Shown here: positions 24,321 to 33,473 of the stretch, piece by piece
How positions within the stretch are numbered: position 1 is the stretch's first letter
How the letters are laid out: each line of letters starts with the position of its first letter
Source of the DNA: Candidatus Aminicenantota bacterium
GTDB lineage: Bacteria > Acidobacteriota > Aminicenantia > UBA2199
Reading direction: 5' to 3'
Assembly (NCBI GenBank): GCA_030610885.1
Contig: JAUWQW010000013.1
Span: forward strand, 1 to 36,723
Length of the DNA: 36,723 nucleotides
Made by a program: the position numbers and the translations under genes
The notes under the pieces: model-generated
What the model was told of the DNA's origin: nothing
What the model saw: the letters and a program-made list of their open reading frames with translations, nothing else
The model's database searches: none

Positions 24321-24326
24321 ATATGT

Positions 24327-25487
24327 GTGAGACTTCAAAATAATGACTTATCGGAGAGGGATGCAACAATAGCTCTTGCAATAGAAAATATTGTAGAAAA
24401 AAATTTTTGGCTCACAAAGATCAGGTGGGTGTTTTCATTATTTATTTTAATATTTTTTACAACATATAACTCATTACAAGACAAGGTATATATAGATTCT
24501 TATAGACTTTTTTTAGTGATTTTTCTAAGCGTTTTAGGGAATATTATTTTTATCTTTGCTTTAAAAAAGGAACCAAAGAAGTTATTAGAAAAGTTAGATT
24601 ATAATAAATTTTCATTTATTGCATCTCTTCAGTTAGATTTTGACCTTGTAGTACTTGCATTGTTAGTATACCTTTCTGCAGGATTTGAAAGCCCAGTAAT
24701 CGTTTTATTTATTTTTCATGTGATCATTTCAACATTCTTGGTTGAGCATCAGAAAGCATTTAAAAACACCTTAACTTCAATTGTGTTGCTTTTACTTATT
24801 TTTTTCAAAAATGAAGGTTTTGGTTTTTCTTCAGAAAAATTAGCTTCAATGATTGCTTTTAATACAATTTTATTTTTTTCATATTTTGTTTCAGCATATG
24901 TATCGAAAAATTTTAAAAAAAATGAGGCAATACTTCAAGAATTATTAAAAAAGACTAAAAGGTTATCAATTACAGATGGCTTAACAGGATTGTACAACCA
25001 GACACATTTTTTCTCTGTCCTTAAATCTGAGGTTGAAACATCAAAGAGGTATAATCTTGTGTTTTCTGTAATAATATTTGATGTTGATCATTTTAAAAAT
25101 TATAATGATAATAATGGACATATTCTTGGCTCAAAAGCGCTCGCAAAGGTTGGAACTGTTATGAAGAAAGCTTTTAGAGCAAGTGATATTTTAGCTAAAT
25201 ATGGGGGAGATGAATTTGTTATTATTCTTTCCAAAACAGATAAAATTGGGGCTTTTTTAGCAGCTGACAGATTAAGAGAAACCATTGAGAAGGAAGATTT
25301 TGTTGGAGGGGAAAAACAACCATTTGGAAAAATCACCATTTCTTTGGGGATTGCCAGTTATCCTTCTCATGGCTTAACTGATGAAGAAATTCTTAGTAAA
25401 GCTGATAAAGCCTTATATTTTGCAAAAGAAACAGGGAGGAACAAAACAATAATTTATAGTAAAAGTTTTGAAAGTATAGAATCTTAA
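24327..25487 (+). CDS. Membrane-bound diguanylate cyclase
   Basis: The first half (about 30-205) holds about six hydrophobic helices in a multi-helix sensory block. A short coiled stretch leads to the GGDEF domain (about 215-380): DGLTGLYNQTHFF, VIIFDVDHFKNYND, and the active site YGGDEF at about 291. An intact inhibitory RxxD (RASD) lies five residues before it. It should make c-di-GMP and be product-inhibited. No EAL domain is attached. Divergent from galE. Confidence 0.9.
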   Translation: MRLQNNDLSERDATIALAIENIVEKNFWLTKIRWVFSLFILIFFTTYNSLQDKVYIDSYRLFLVIFLSVLGNIIFIFALKKEPKKLLEKLDYNKFSFIASLQLDFDLVVLALLVYLSAGFESPVIVLFIFHVIISTFLVEHQKAFKNTLTSIVLLLLIFFKNEGFGFSSEKLASMIAFNTILFFSYFVSAYVSKNFKKNEAILQELLKKTKRLSITDGLTGLYNQTHFFSVLKSEVETSKRYNLVFSVIIFDVDHFKNYNDNNGHILGSKALAKVGTVMKKAFRASDILAKYGGDEFVIILSKTDKIGAFLAADRLRETIEKEDFVGGEKQPFGKITISLGIASYPSHGLTDEEILSKADKALYFAKETGRNKTIIYSKSFESIES

Positions 25488-25527
25488 AAATTTATTTTAT
25501 TTTTGATTTAATATAAAAGGAGTTATA

Positions 25528-26256
25528 ATGAAAAAAACAATAATTCTTGTTTTTTTAATATTGTTATTATCACTTCAGATTCATTCTGAAGGAGAGTGGG
25601 TGTTGGGATTTCATTTTTCTAAATGGTCAATAAACATTATCAGACAAATAATTGAAGATAATGTGATAGATGCTTTCGATGATTTTGATACTAGTAAGGG
25701 TGATTTGAATTTCGATTCAAATGGGAACAACTTTGGATTTGAAATAAATTATTTCCCAAAAGGCAAAGAAGGATCATTCTCCATAGGAATTTCATATGAA
25801 AGAAACAACTTTAAAGGAAAATTAACAGGGAATTATTCAGACAGTGATAATTTTGGTAATAAGGAAGAAATAGTTGGTAATGGTTCTTTTAGCCTACAAC
25901 CACATTCATTTAATATCAATTTATGCTGGGATTTATGGCCAAAATCCAGAGTTCATCCATATATTGGTTTTGGATTCGGAATTGGCCCATTGAATGGTGA
26001 AGGTGAATTAAATACGACGACTACTACCTATTACCATGGTTATACGCTGGTTGAAGAAACAAATGACAAAAAAACTTTAAAGGAAGCAATTAATGAACTT
26101 GATGATGAAGGCCAAGGATTTCCTCTTACTTTTTTCCCTATTATTCATCTAAGTTTAGGCTGCAAAGGAGAAGTTGTGAATAATCTCTATGTTTTTGTTG
26201 AAGTAGCAATTTATGATGGAACATTATTTAGAGGAGGAGTATTATATAGGTTTTAA
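25528..26256 (+). CDS. Outer-membrane beta-barrel-like protein
   Basis: A signal peptide (MKKTIILVFLILLLSLQIHSEG) precedes about 220 residues. Their alternating aromatic strands (WVLGFHFSKWSI, NNFGFEINYFPKG, GSFSIGISYERNNFKG, HSFNINLCWDLWPKSRVHPYIGFGFGIGP, YVFVEVAIYDGTLFRGGVLYRF) and C-terminal Phe are typical of small outer-membrane barrels of the OmpW/OmpA-beta type. Its strong AAAAGGAG RBS lies close after the diguanylate cyclase stop. Function unknown. Confidence 0.72.
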   Translation: MKKTIILVFLILLLSLQIHSEGEWVLGFHFSKWSINIIRQIIEDNVIDAFDDFDTSKGDLNFDSNGNNFGFEINYFPKGKEGSFSIGISYERNNFKGKLTGNYSDSDNFGNKEEIVGNGSFSLQPHSFNINLCWDLWPKSRVHPYIGFGFGIGPLNGEGELNTTTTTYYHGYTLVEETNDKKTLKEAINELDDEGQGFPLTFFPIIHLSLGCKGEVVNNLYVFVEVAIYDGTLFRGGVLYRF

Positions 26257-26322
26257 TTAGTTTAAAATATCTATTTTTATAAGTATATACATAAAACAAA
26301 TCTATAAAATAGTATCATAAAC

Positions 26323-26351
26323 TTGACATATATTTTTTTTTCTCTTATATT
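26323..26351 (+). promoter_or_regulatory. pepD promoter
   Basis: TTGACA, a 17-nt spacer and TATATT; the start codon follows 24 nt later with an AAGGAG RBS. Confidence 0.7.
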
Positions 26352-26375
26352 AGTTTCTAATATAAGGAGAATATA

Positions 26376-27830
26376 ATGAAATTCGAGCATGAAAAAACAA
26401 ATGAAATTTTGAAATGGTTTGAAGAGATAGCCTCAATCCCTAGATGTTCAAAGCATGAAGAAAAAATCTGTAAATGGCTACTTGATTGGGCTGAAGAACA
26501 CAATTTTGAAATTAAAAAAGATAAGGTTAATAACATTTTAATAAAGATACCTGGGTCAGAAGGATATGAAAATTCTAAAACAGTTGTTATTCAGGGGCAT
26601 ATGGATATAGTTTGTGAAAAAGAACCTGATTCAGATCATGACTTCACAAAAGACCCTATTAAAATGGTCTATGATGGAGAATGGCTCACTGCAGATAAAA
26701 CAACTCTTGGCGCTGATGATGGTATTGCCATAGCGATTGGTCTTGTTCTTGCTTTAGATAAAGATAACCCTCATCCTCCTTTAGAACTTCTATTTACAGT
26801 AGATGAGGAAACCGGGCTAACTGGAGCTAATGCATTAGAACCTGGATTTATAGATGGTAAGATTCTAATAAATATTGATTCAGAAGATGAAGGCGTTTTT
26901 ACTGTTGGATGCGCTGGTGGGATAAATACAAATTCGTTTTTACCAATAGATTATGAAGATGTACCTTATGGATTTAAACAATTTAAAATTAAAGCTGGAG
27001 GAATGAAGGGAGGACATTCTGGGATTGATATTGGGATAGGAAAAGCAAATGCTATAAAAATTTTAGCAAGAGTGCTTTATGAAATTAAAAAGAAAACATA
27101 TATAAGGATCTCAGATATTAAAGGTGGAAGTGCTCACAATGCTATACCAAGAGACACTGAAGCAATTGTTTTTATTCTTGAAAAGGATTTCAATGAAGTG
27201 CAGAATATTATTTCTGATTTTAATAAAATCTTAATAGATGAGTATAAGTTGGTAGATCCAAATATAAAAATTTCTATTGAGGATAATGGAAAAGGAAATT
27301 GCAAACAGGCTTTAACAGTTGGAAATAGTCAGAAACTTATTGAATTTATTTTTGCTATTCCTCATGGTGTTGCAGCAATGTCAAATGATGTTGGGGGACT
27401 TATTGAGACTTCGAATAATCTTGCAAATATCAAAATTGAAGATAATACTGTGAAAGTGCTTACAAGTCAGAGAAGCTCAGTAATGACAAGACTATATGCT
27501 ATTACATATGTTATAGAAGCAATTGCACGTTTAGCTGGTGGTGAAGCTAAAAGTGGTGATGGGTATCCAGCCTGGCATCCGAATATGGATTCTCCTTTAT
27601 TAGCCAGAAGTGTTAAATTGTATGAAAAACTTTTTAATAAAAAACCTGTTGTAGAGATTATTCATGCTGGATTAGAGTGTGGAATAATAGGAGATAAATA
27701 CCCTGGAATGGATATGATTTCAATCGGACCTGATTTGAGATATCCTCATTCACCAGAAGAAAAAGTTCATGTTGGAACAATAGGTAAGATCTGGGATTTT
27801 ACAGTTGCTTTATTAAAAGAGCTGAAATAG
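26376..27830 (+). CDS. pepD: Aminoacyl-histidine dipeptidase (M20 family)
   Basis: 484 residues, full length for PepD. Metal and catalytic motifs: VIQGHMDIVCEK, TLGADDGIAIAI, VDEETGLTGA and INIDSEDEGVFTVGCAGG; the lid domain has GGMKGGHSGIDIGIGKANAIK. It hydrolyses cytosolic dipeptides such as Xaa-His. Single gene with its own promoter, converging on the SPL-like gene. Confidence 0.92.
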   Translation: MKFEHEKTNEILKWFEEIASIPRCSKHEEKICKWLLDWAEEHNFEIKKDKVNNILIKIPGSEGYENSKTVVIQGHMDIVCEKEPDSDHDFTKDPIKMVYDGEWLTADKTTLGADDGIAIAIGLVLALDKDNPHPPLELLFTVDEETGLTGANALEPGFIDGKILINIDSEDEGVFTVGCAGGINTNSFLPIDYEDVPYGFKQFKIKAGGMKGGHSGIDIGIGKANAIKILARVLYEIKKKTYIRISDIKGGSAHNAIPRDTEAIVFILEKDFNEVQNIISDFNKILIDEYKLVDPNIKISIEDNGKGNCKQALTVGNSQKLIEFIFAIPHGVAAMSNDVGGLIETSNNLANIKIEDNTVKVLTSQRSSVMTRLYAITYVIEAIARLAGGEAKSGDGYPAWHPNMDSPLLARSVKLYEKLFNKKPVVEIIHAGLECGIIGDKYPGMDMISIGPDLRYPHSPEEKVHVGTIGKIWDFTVALLKELK

Positions 27831-27837
27831 TTACAAT

Positions 27838-28758
27838 TCATTTGCAAGCTGATTCATAAAGATATTTGTTGATTTTACTTTCAGTACAATATATTTCCGG
27901 GAAGATCTCTTCCCACACTTCAATGTCTTCCATACATAGATACAATGGGATTTTATCTGATATAATGGATTGAATTTCTTGTCTTATAAACTTAAATACT
28001 TCTATTCTTATGGGTTTAAAATATCTGTATTTTCCATCATATCCTTTTATTAATTCACCTGAGAAAAGAAAAGAATCTTTAAATTTAAAAATATGCTTTC
28101 GTAAAGAGTGTGGGAATCTTAAAATCCCCATACTCCACCATGCTATATTTTGGGGGTTTATTATTTTTGAAATTTTCACAATAAGGCTTCTGTAATAAGA
28201 TTTCCAATTTTCTATTAAAATAATTGGATCAAAGTGTAGCCCGATTTTATATCCTTTTGATTGCACTTCTGCAATAGCTCTTAATCTTAAATTTAGATCT
28301 GGACTAAAATGCTCTTCTCTTTCTATAATTATTTGTGGGTTTAATGACCATGAAACTACAATATTTTTCAAAACCTTTTTATATTTTAAAATAGAATTAA
28401 TATTTATAGATTTTGTTTTAAATTCAAAAATAACTTCAGGGAAATTCTCAAATATAGATAAAATTTTATTTGAATATTTTGTTTCTGTATCAAAAGCAAG
28501 GGAATCTGAAAGTTCACCAGTGCCTATTCTTAAGTATTTCTGTTTTTTTGTAAATCTTAGAAGTTCTTTTTCCATATCATCAATATTTGTAAAGAATATA
28601 GGGTCTTTAGTTTCCAGATAATCTTGAAGAATGCAGTATGAACATGAGTATGGACACCCGGTGTGTAGATTTAAATTGAAATATCCGCAAGAAATAGCTT
28701 CTGGAGAGCATGGACAATGCTTTATAAAATTTCCTTTCTGTTTTTCGAATTTGATCAT
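27838..28758 (-). CDS. Spore photoproduct lyase-like radical SAM protein (COG1533)
   Basis: 306 residues with the radical SAM cluster in HTGCPYSCSYCILQDYL (CxxxCxxC, about 35-42), and SPL-family features EFKTKSININ and VVSWSLNPQIIIEREEHFSPDLNLRLRAI. Many non-spore-formers carry such homologues, and few have known roles, so DNA repair is possible but unproven. It starts 4 nt after the stop of the phosphohydrolase gene, so the two are co-transcribed. Confidence 0.8.
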   Translation of the reverse strand: MIKFEKQKGNFIKHCPCSPEAISCGYFNLNLHTGCPYSCSYCILQDYLETKDPIFFTNIDDMEKELLRFTKKQKYLRIGTGELSDSLAFDTETKYSNKILSIFENFPEVIFEFKTKSININSILKYKKVLKNIVVSWSLNPQIIIEREEHFSPDLNLRLRAIAEVQSKGYKIGLHFDPIILIENWKSYYRSLIVKISKIINPQNIAWWSMGILRFPHSLRKHIFKFKDSFLFSGELIKGYDGKYRYFKPIRIEVFKFIRQEIQSIISDKIPLYLCMEDIEVWEEIFPEIYCTESKINKYLYESACK

Positions 28759-28762
28759 AATA

Positions 28763-30031
28763 TTACAAATTTATAGATTTTAATATTATGTTTTTTACAT
28801 CAAAAATAGTCATTTTCTCTGGAAGATATTCAGGTTTTGTTGTGAAGAAAAAGGCATTATCATAAATGTGCATTCCTGTAAAATGCGATTTTCCCCATTC
28901 TTCTTTTTTTTTTAATCCCCCTTTAAGATCAAAACCATGATTTGATAAAAGCAATATATCTGGAGCTGAATCAAGAAATCTGTTACTATATATCTCTTCT
29001 TTAAAATAGACTTTTTTTATAATTTTTTTACCTTCTATTTCATATTCTTCAAAGAGTTTTCTTATATCTTCTCTTACTTTTTTGTAGTCTTTTTTATCAA
29101 GCTTTGCTTTTGGATATTTATTTTTCAAATGAATATAAATTCTTGAGGGATCTAAAGCAAATGCGCTTGAATCTTCAGTTATTTCAGCAAGAGATTCGGG
29201 TTCATAAGTTTCTGTATTGAAAAATCCATATTTTCTCAATATTTGATTAATGTATATTTCCTTTTTTATAAGACCAAATCCATGATCTGAAAGCATTATT
29301 ATTTCAAATTCCTCTTTAACTTTAATTTTATTATAGAAATCCCCTATAATACTATCAATTTCTTCATAATAATTTTTAAAATCATTATGAAATTTATGAT
29401 TTTGATCTTCATATGCATCGTATAAAAAATGATGAAGTCTATCAGTTCCAGTTATTGTAAACATGAATAAATCCCAATTTTCATTTTTCCATAAAAAATC
29501 AGATACATTTTTTCTTACTTTTAAAGTGTACTGCAAATCAGAAATAAACTCTTTTTTTTTATCTTTACCTTTTGCAGCATTTATATCTACCTTGTAACCC
29601 TGATCCTCTAAAAATTTTAAATACTTTTCTGGATAAACAGCATTTTTTAAGTCAACAGAAATAAACCCTGATATTAAGACTCCTTGAATTTTTCTTGCTG
29701 GATAGGTTGATGGAAGGTTTATTACAACTGAATTCTTTTTTTTCTTACCTATATAATCAAAAAAGGTTGGACATTTCAAATCCTTGAAATTAGGGAATTT
29801 AATATCATAAGTTCCTTTATAAAGATCAACAAATCCAAATATACCGTGATTTCCTGAATCAGTACCTGTCATGAAACTAGACCAGGAAACAGAAGATATC
29901 TCTGGGATGGTTGCGCTCATTCTAACGCACTTTCCAGTCTTGAAGATTTCTTTTAAATTTTGCATTGTCCCTTCTTCTATGAGTTTTTTTATCATTTCAA
30001 AAGGTACTCCATCAAGCCCTATTATTAACAA
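28763..30031 (-). CDS. AP-superfamily phosphohydrolase/phosphomutase (COG3379)
   Basis: 422 residues: LIIGLDGVPFEMI gives the first metal Asp, ISSVSWSSFMTGTDSGNHGIFGF is the nucleophile region of this subgroup, FTITGTDRLHHFLYD and IIMLSDHGFG supply further ligands, and GMHIYDNAFF lies near the end. These proteins hydrolyse or transfer phosphodiesters, often on lipids or nucleotides; the substrate is unknown. The start is a TTG with no clear RBS; no in-frame ATG is available upstream. Confidence 0.82.
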   Translation of the reverse strand: MLIIGLDGVPFEMIKKLIEEGTMQNLKEIFKTGKCVRMSATIPEISSVSWSSFMTGTDSGNHGIFGFVDLYKGTYDIKFPNFKDLKCPTFFDYIGKKKKNSVVINLPSTYPARKIQGVLISGFISVDLKNAVYPEKYLKFLEDQGYKVDINAAKGKDKKKEFISDLQYTLKVRKNVSDFLWKNENWDLFMFTITGTDRLHHFLYDAYEDQNHKFHNDFKNYYEEIDSIIGDFYNKIKVKEEFEIIMLSDHGFGLIKKEIYINQILRKYGFFNTETYEPESLAEITEDSSAFALDPSRIYIHLKNKYPKAKLDKKDYKKVREDIRKLFEEYEIEGKKIIKKVYFKEEIYSNRFLDSAPDILLLSNHGFDLKGGLKKKEEWGKSHFTGMHIYDNAFFFTTKPEYLPEKMTIFDVKNIILKSINL

Positions 30032-30119
30032 TTTTTTATTTCTTTTTTTTAAAAATATTTTAACCCCCTAACTCTCAAACGAATTGCATATATTTCAGGT
30101 AATTTTTTGGCTTATTTTA

Positions 30120-30644
30120 TTAGTTTCTGCTATTTAACAATAAGTATTTTTTTGGGACAATTAATTTACTTGAAAAACCAATATTTGTAAGCATTATCAT
30201 TGCTCTTTTACAGTCTGGAAACTCTTCACAGAATATACCTTCCCATCCATCGAAATCACCTTCATCTATTAGAATATGGTCACCTTTTTTAAATGTTTCC
30301 TTTTCTTTCTTTAGCACAACAATCCCATTACTTTCTCTTGATTTAATATCTTCAATCTTATTATTATCAATTGTCCAGAGATAATTGCTTGACCCAAGAA
30401 TTTTTTTTACACCTTTAGCAAATCTGATCTTATGATATGACTCTTCTATTGAAAATTGTACGAAGAGATATCCATTGAATAAAGGAGTAACAACTTTTAT
30501 CTTTTTTTTACTTTTTTTTACTTTTTTTTTATATAGAGGTAAATAAACTTTTACTCCATAAAGTTTTAAGCTCTTTTCTGCGATAAATTCTTGTTTTGGT
30601 TTAACATTTACAACAAACCATGAATTGGAATTATTCATTTCCAC
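30120..30644 (-). CDS. NusG-family specialised antiterminator (RfaH/UpxY/LoaP-like)
   Basis: 174 residues: the NGN domain starts NSWFVVNVKPKQEFIAEKSLKLYGVKVYLPLYKKK and runs to LFNGYLFVQFSIEESYHKIRFAKGVKKILG. The KOW domain is FKKGDHILIDEGDFDGWEGIFCEE. The early 'Y.P.....' pattern and lone context mark a paralogue, not housekeeping NusG. Such factors typically load onto RNA polymerase at one operon, often for polysaccharides. Here it leads the phosphohydrolase and radical SAM genes (88-nt gap). The start is GTG at 30644 or ATG at 30638. Confidence 0.85.
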   Translation of the reverse strand: MEMNNSNSWFVVNVKPKQEFIAEKSLKLYGVKVYLPLYKKKVKKSKKKIKVVTPLFNGYLFVQFSIEESYHKIRFAKGVKKILGSSNYLWTIDNNKIEDIKSRESNGIVVLKKEKETFKKGDHILIDEGDFDGWEGIFCEEFPDCKRAMIMLTNIGFSSKLIVPKKYLLLNSRN

Positions 30645-30650
30645 ATTAAA

Positions 30651-30679
30651 ATTTTAAAACATTTCAGAAAAAATGTCAA
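30651..30679 (-). promoter_or_regulatory. Promoter of the NusG-like gene, probably leaderless
   Basis: On the minus strand TTGACA, a 17-nt spacer and TAAAAT, then 6 nt to the GTG at 30644. Confidence 0.65.
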
Positions 30680-30793
30680 TTTTCGAATTGAATCAAAAAA
30701 TGAATAACTTTACTTATTGTTGATTCATATTATCTTTATTTTTAATTATTTATCATAACGGATATATGTTATAATAAATAAAGGAGTTTTGCT

Positions 30794-31477
30794 TTGGCAA
30801 TTAAAAATGAAAAAAAAGAAATAAGGCCATTTATTTTAAAAAATGGGATTTTTGTTGCAGGGCATCCAAGAAGTGGCACTTCTCTTGTTTGTCAATTACT
30901 TGAAAGTGCAGGAGTAAATTTTCTTTCTGATGTTAAACCCGATCAATATAATAATGAAGGTTACTTTGAGTTGTCATCAGCTAAAGAACTTGAAAAAAGG
31001 TTAATTGATGAGGCTATGACAAACGAAAATATTATTTCATTAAATAAAATAGTTAAAACTTTAAATGACACAAAAGGATTATCAGGCTTAAAAATTGTTC
31101 ATATACCTTCAATATTCTTTTATAATCATATTGCAAAAAATATAAGAGCCATATTTATTTTCAGAAATCCTGCTGATGTTAAATCAAGCATGCTGAGAAG
31201 AGGTATTTCTAAATTCAAATTAACCTGGTTTGAAAATAACAATGCATTAATTTCTGCTTATGAAAATATAGAAAAGAGTATAATTTTAAGTTATGAATCT
31301 ATCATAGAAGGTAAATCTTGTGTAAAAAAGGCATTTAAAAAGTTGGGTTTCAATGTTGATATGACAGTTATAAAAAGAGGGAGTCAAACCCAGAAAAACA
31401 GTAAACTTGTTATTACTGATGAAGAAATAAAATTATATAAATTATTAAAAAAATTCGAAAAACAGATTTGTAAATAA
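30794..31477 (+). CDS. Sulfotransferase-family protein
   Basis: 227 residues. The PAPS-binding loop is FVAGHPRSGTSLVCQLLESAGV (residues about 20-42), and the 3'-phosphate motif appears as AIFIFRNPADVKSSMLRRG. Bacterial members sulfate glycans, lipids or small molecules. The TTG start is supported by AAAGGAG 8 nt upstream; an extended -10 (TG-T-TATAAT) lies shortly before. The gene stands alone and its acceptor is unknown. Confidence 0.82.
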   Translation: MAIKNEKKEIRPFILKNGIFVAGHPRSGTSLVCQLLESAGVNFLSDVKPDQYNNEGYFELSSAKELEKRLIDEAMTNENIISLNKIVKTLNDTKGLSGLKIVHIPSIFFYNHIAKNIRAIFIFRNPADVKSSMLRRGISKFKLTWFENNNALISAYENIEKSIILSYESIIEGKSCVKKAFKKLGFNVDMTVIKRGSQTQKNSKLVITDEEIKLYKLLKKFEKQICK

Positions 31478-31541
31478 ATTTTAAATAAAATAGGGAAATA
31501 TGCTGCTTACCGACACTCCAGTTGCAGTACTTTTAATGAAA

Positions 31542-32408
31542 TTAAGATTTTGTTTTCTTTATAAAACTTGAGGGTCCTGCTATCTGGGAACAACCATATT
31601 TATTTTTCATTTTCCCTGTCTTATAGTCAAGCTCAGATCCATGCGCAGAATGAGGGATCAGGTAAACAATGAGCATTAATACAGTAGCTGCAAAAGCCCA
31701 CCATTTACTTTTTTTCTTAAGAAAAAAAGCAAGAGCCCATAATATAACTATAAATAATATTTTATTATCAGTCAAATCTTTTCCAATAGGGAAACCTGTC
31801 CACCAATCATTAAATGCATATTTCTGTACTATGGGGCCAAATACCATTCCGCCAAATAAAATCATGACAAATGTGCATGTTATCATCCATGTGTAATTAC
31901 CATCTTTTCTGAGAATTTCCATGCCTGTTCTTATTGCGAACATAATTCCGAAAAACATAAAAATAATATGAATCATCAAAAATATTTTTGGTACTTTACC
32001 CTTAAATCTTATAACAATACTTTTACATTTGTTTAATTCAAGCTCTTTATTATTACAAACAACTTTTATCTTGTATTCTATTTTCCCTGCACAAGGTTGG
32101 CTCGGGATCTCTGTTACAAGTCTATATCCATCTCTCTTCATCTCTTTTTTTCCCCATTTATCATTGGAATTTAAACGTCTAAAAGAAAGTGATGCTCTCG
32201 TGTCTTCTTTCTTTGTTCTTATTGAAATACTTATATTTTTTGAAGAATTATTACTGCTTCTTGGCAGTTTATAGCTTACAATTTCTCCATTTAAGTGTTC
32301 TGTACTGTTTATGGGATGAGTTGGACCTGTTATATATTGGAAATATGCAATTAACAATGTTAAAACAAAAGCAATAATCCATAGTATAATTGAGGTTTTT
32401 CTTTTCAA
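31542..32408 (-). CDS. Conserved membrane protein with an exported domain
   Basis: 288 residues. A signal-anchor (IILWIIAFVLTLLIAYFQYI) is followed by an extracytoplasmic beta-rich domain of about 110 residues (ISIRTKKEDTRASLSFRRL ... QPCAGKIEYKIKVVCNNKEL). Four more helices follow: FLMIHIIFMFFGIMFAI, WMITCTFVMILFGGMVFG, FIVILWALAFFL and WAFAATVLMLIVYLI. A similar architecture is common in unnamed bacterial proteins, and I cannot assign a function. The TTG start has an AAGGA RBS. Confidence 0.75.
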   Translation of the reverse strand: MKRKTSIILWIIAFVLTLLIAYFQYITGPTHPINSTEHLNGEIVSYKLPRSSNNSSKNISISIRTKKEDTRASLSFRRLNSNDKWGKKEMKRDGYRLVTEIPSQPCAGKIEYKIKVVCNNKELELNKCKSIVIRFKGKVPKIFLMIHIIFMFFGIMFAIRTGMEILRKDGNYTWMITCTFVMILFGGMVFGPIVQKYAFNDWWTGFPIGKDLTDNKILFIVILWALAFFLKKKSKWWAFAATVLMLIVYLIPHSAHGSELDYKTGKMKNKYGCSQIAGPSSFIKKTKS

Positions 32409-32491
32409 GTTATTTCCTTAATACCTATTCAAATTCACATTTTAACAGATTATTTTTTATTCTCAAAGATAAAAATAGCATTGAGTGTTAA

Positions 32492-32635
32492 AAAAAGATT
32501 GAATATAAAATAAAAAAAAATTATATATTCGGAAGGAGTGATGACTATAATTTTTATTTTATTTCAAAACCAGGTGGAGAGAAAAATGACTCTAAGATGA
32601 ATTTTAGATTAATGTATAGAGTGAAAAAAGGGTAA
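32492..32635 (+). other. Intergenic stretch with a possible decayed gene end
   Basis: The 324-nt gap between 32409 and 32732 has no called gene. One open frame without a start codon reads YIFGRSDDYNFYFISKPGGEKNDSKMNFRLMYRVKKG, like the last strands of a barrel protein. It may be a remnant or chance. Confidence 0.2.
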
Positions 32636-32695
32636 ACATAGAAGGTAAATAAAGAAATTTTATAATTAATATTTAACTATTTTTTGTTAGGATTA

Positions 32696-32724
32696 TTGAC
32701 TTATGGAAAATTAACAAATAGAAT
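32696..32724 (+). promoter_or_regulatory. Promoter of the RodZ-like gene, probably leaderless
   Basis: TTGACT, a 17-nt spacer and TAGAAT, then 8 nt to the ATG at 32733. No RBS. Confidence 0.55.
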
Positions 32725-32732
32725 ATAAAATC

Positions 32733-33473
32733 ATGAGTAATTTAGGCAAATCATTGAAAAGAGAGCGGCTAAAAAGAGAAATTACTTTAACTCAAATTTC
32801 AGAAAAAACAAATATAAGTATAAATGTCCTAACAGCATTAGAAAATAATAGATTTGATGAAATACCAGGAAGATTTTATCTAAAAAATTATTTAAATAGC
32901 TATTTAGATGCTGTTAATATTGATAAAAAAAAATTTTTTGAAGAAAATAGAGAAATTATAAATTCTGTTAAAATTAAAAATGATTCTGAGCCTAAAATTT
33001 ATTTTAACAAATTGAGATATTCAAGATTTAAAAAGAAAAATTTTCTTGCACCTATTGTCCTCATTTTTGTTTTATTTGTTGGTTCTTTTTACTTTTTTTA
33101 CACATATAGACAAGATATAGCAAACATTTTTAAATCAATATCAGGCAAAAGAGAAATTCCGGAAACTGGAATAAATTTTAACTCAATGTTTAATAGATTT
33201 AGTTTTGATTATTCACCTATAAGTTTAGAAATAATCTTTGAAGGAGATTGCTGGACCCAAATTATTAGAGGAAATAAAATTGAGATAAAACAAATATATA
33301 AGAAAGGCGACAGAATAAAAATAATGGGATATAAATTATCTGTAATTCTTGGGAATCCTTCAAAGGTAAAATTTTATTTAAATAATAAGGAGCTCACATA
33401 TTTGAAAGATCTGAAGAAAATAGAGACAATTTCTATTAATCATTTCAATATAGATAGTTTTTTTAAAAAATGA
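32733..33473 (+). CDS. RodZ-like membrane-anchored HTH protein
   Basis: 246 residues: an N-terminal HTH_25 domain (LGKSLKRERLKREITLTQISEKTNISINVLTALENNRFDEIPGRFYLKNYLNSYLDAV), a basic linker, one transmembrane helix (about 105-125, APIVLIFVLFVGSFYFFY), and a C-terminal DUF4115-like beta domain (LEIIFEGDCWTQIIRGN ... KGDRIKIMGYKLSVILGNPSKVKFYLNN). RodZ links MreB to the wall-growth machinery. Overlaps the next gene by 4 nt. Confidence 0.85.
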   Translation: MSNLGKSLKRERLKREITLTQISEKTNISINVLTALENNRFDEIPGRFYLKNYLNSYLDAVNIDKKKFFEENREIINSVKIKNDSEPKIYFNKLRYSRFKKKNFLAPIVLIFVLFVGSFYFFYTYRQDIANIFKSISGKREIPETGINFNSMFNRFSFDYSPISLEIIFEGDCWTQIIRGNKIEIKQIYKKGDRIKIMGYKLSVILGNPSKVKFYLNNKELTYLKDLKKIETISINHFNIDSFFKK

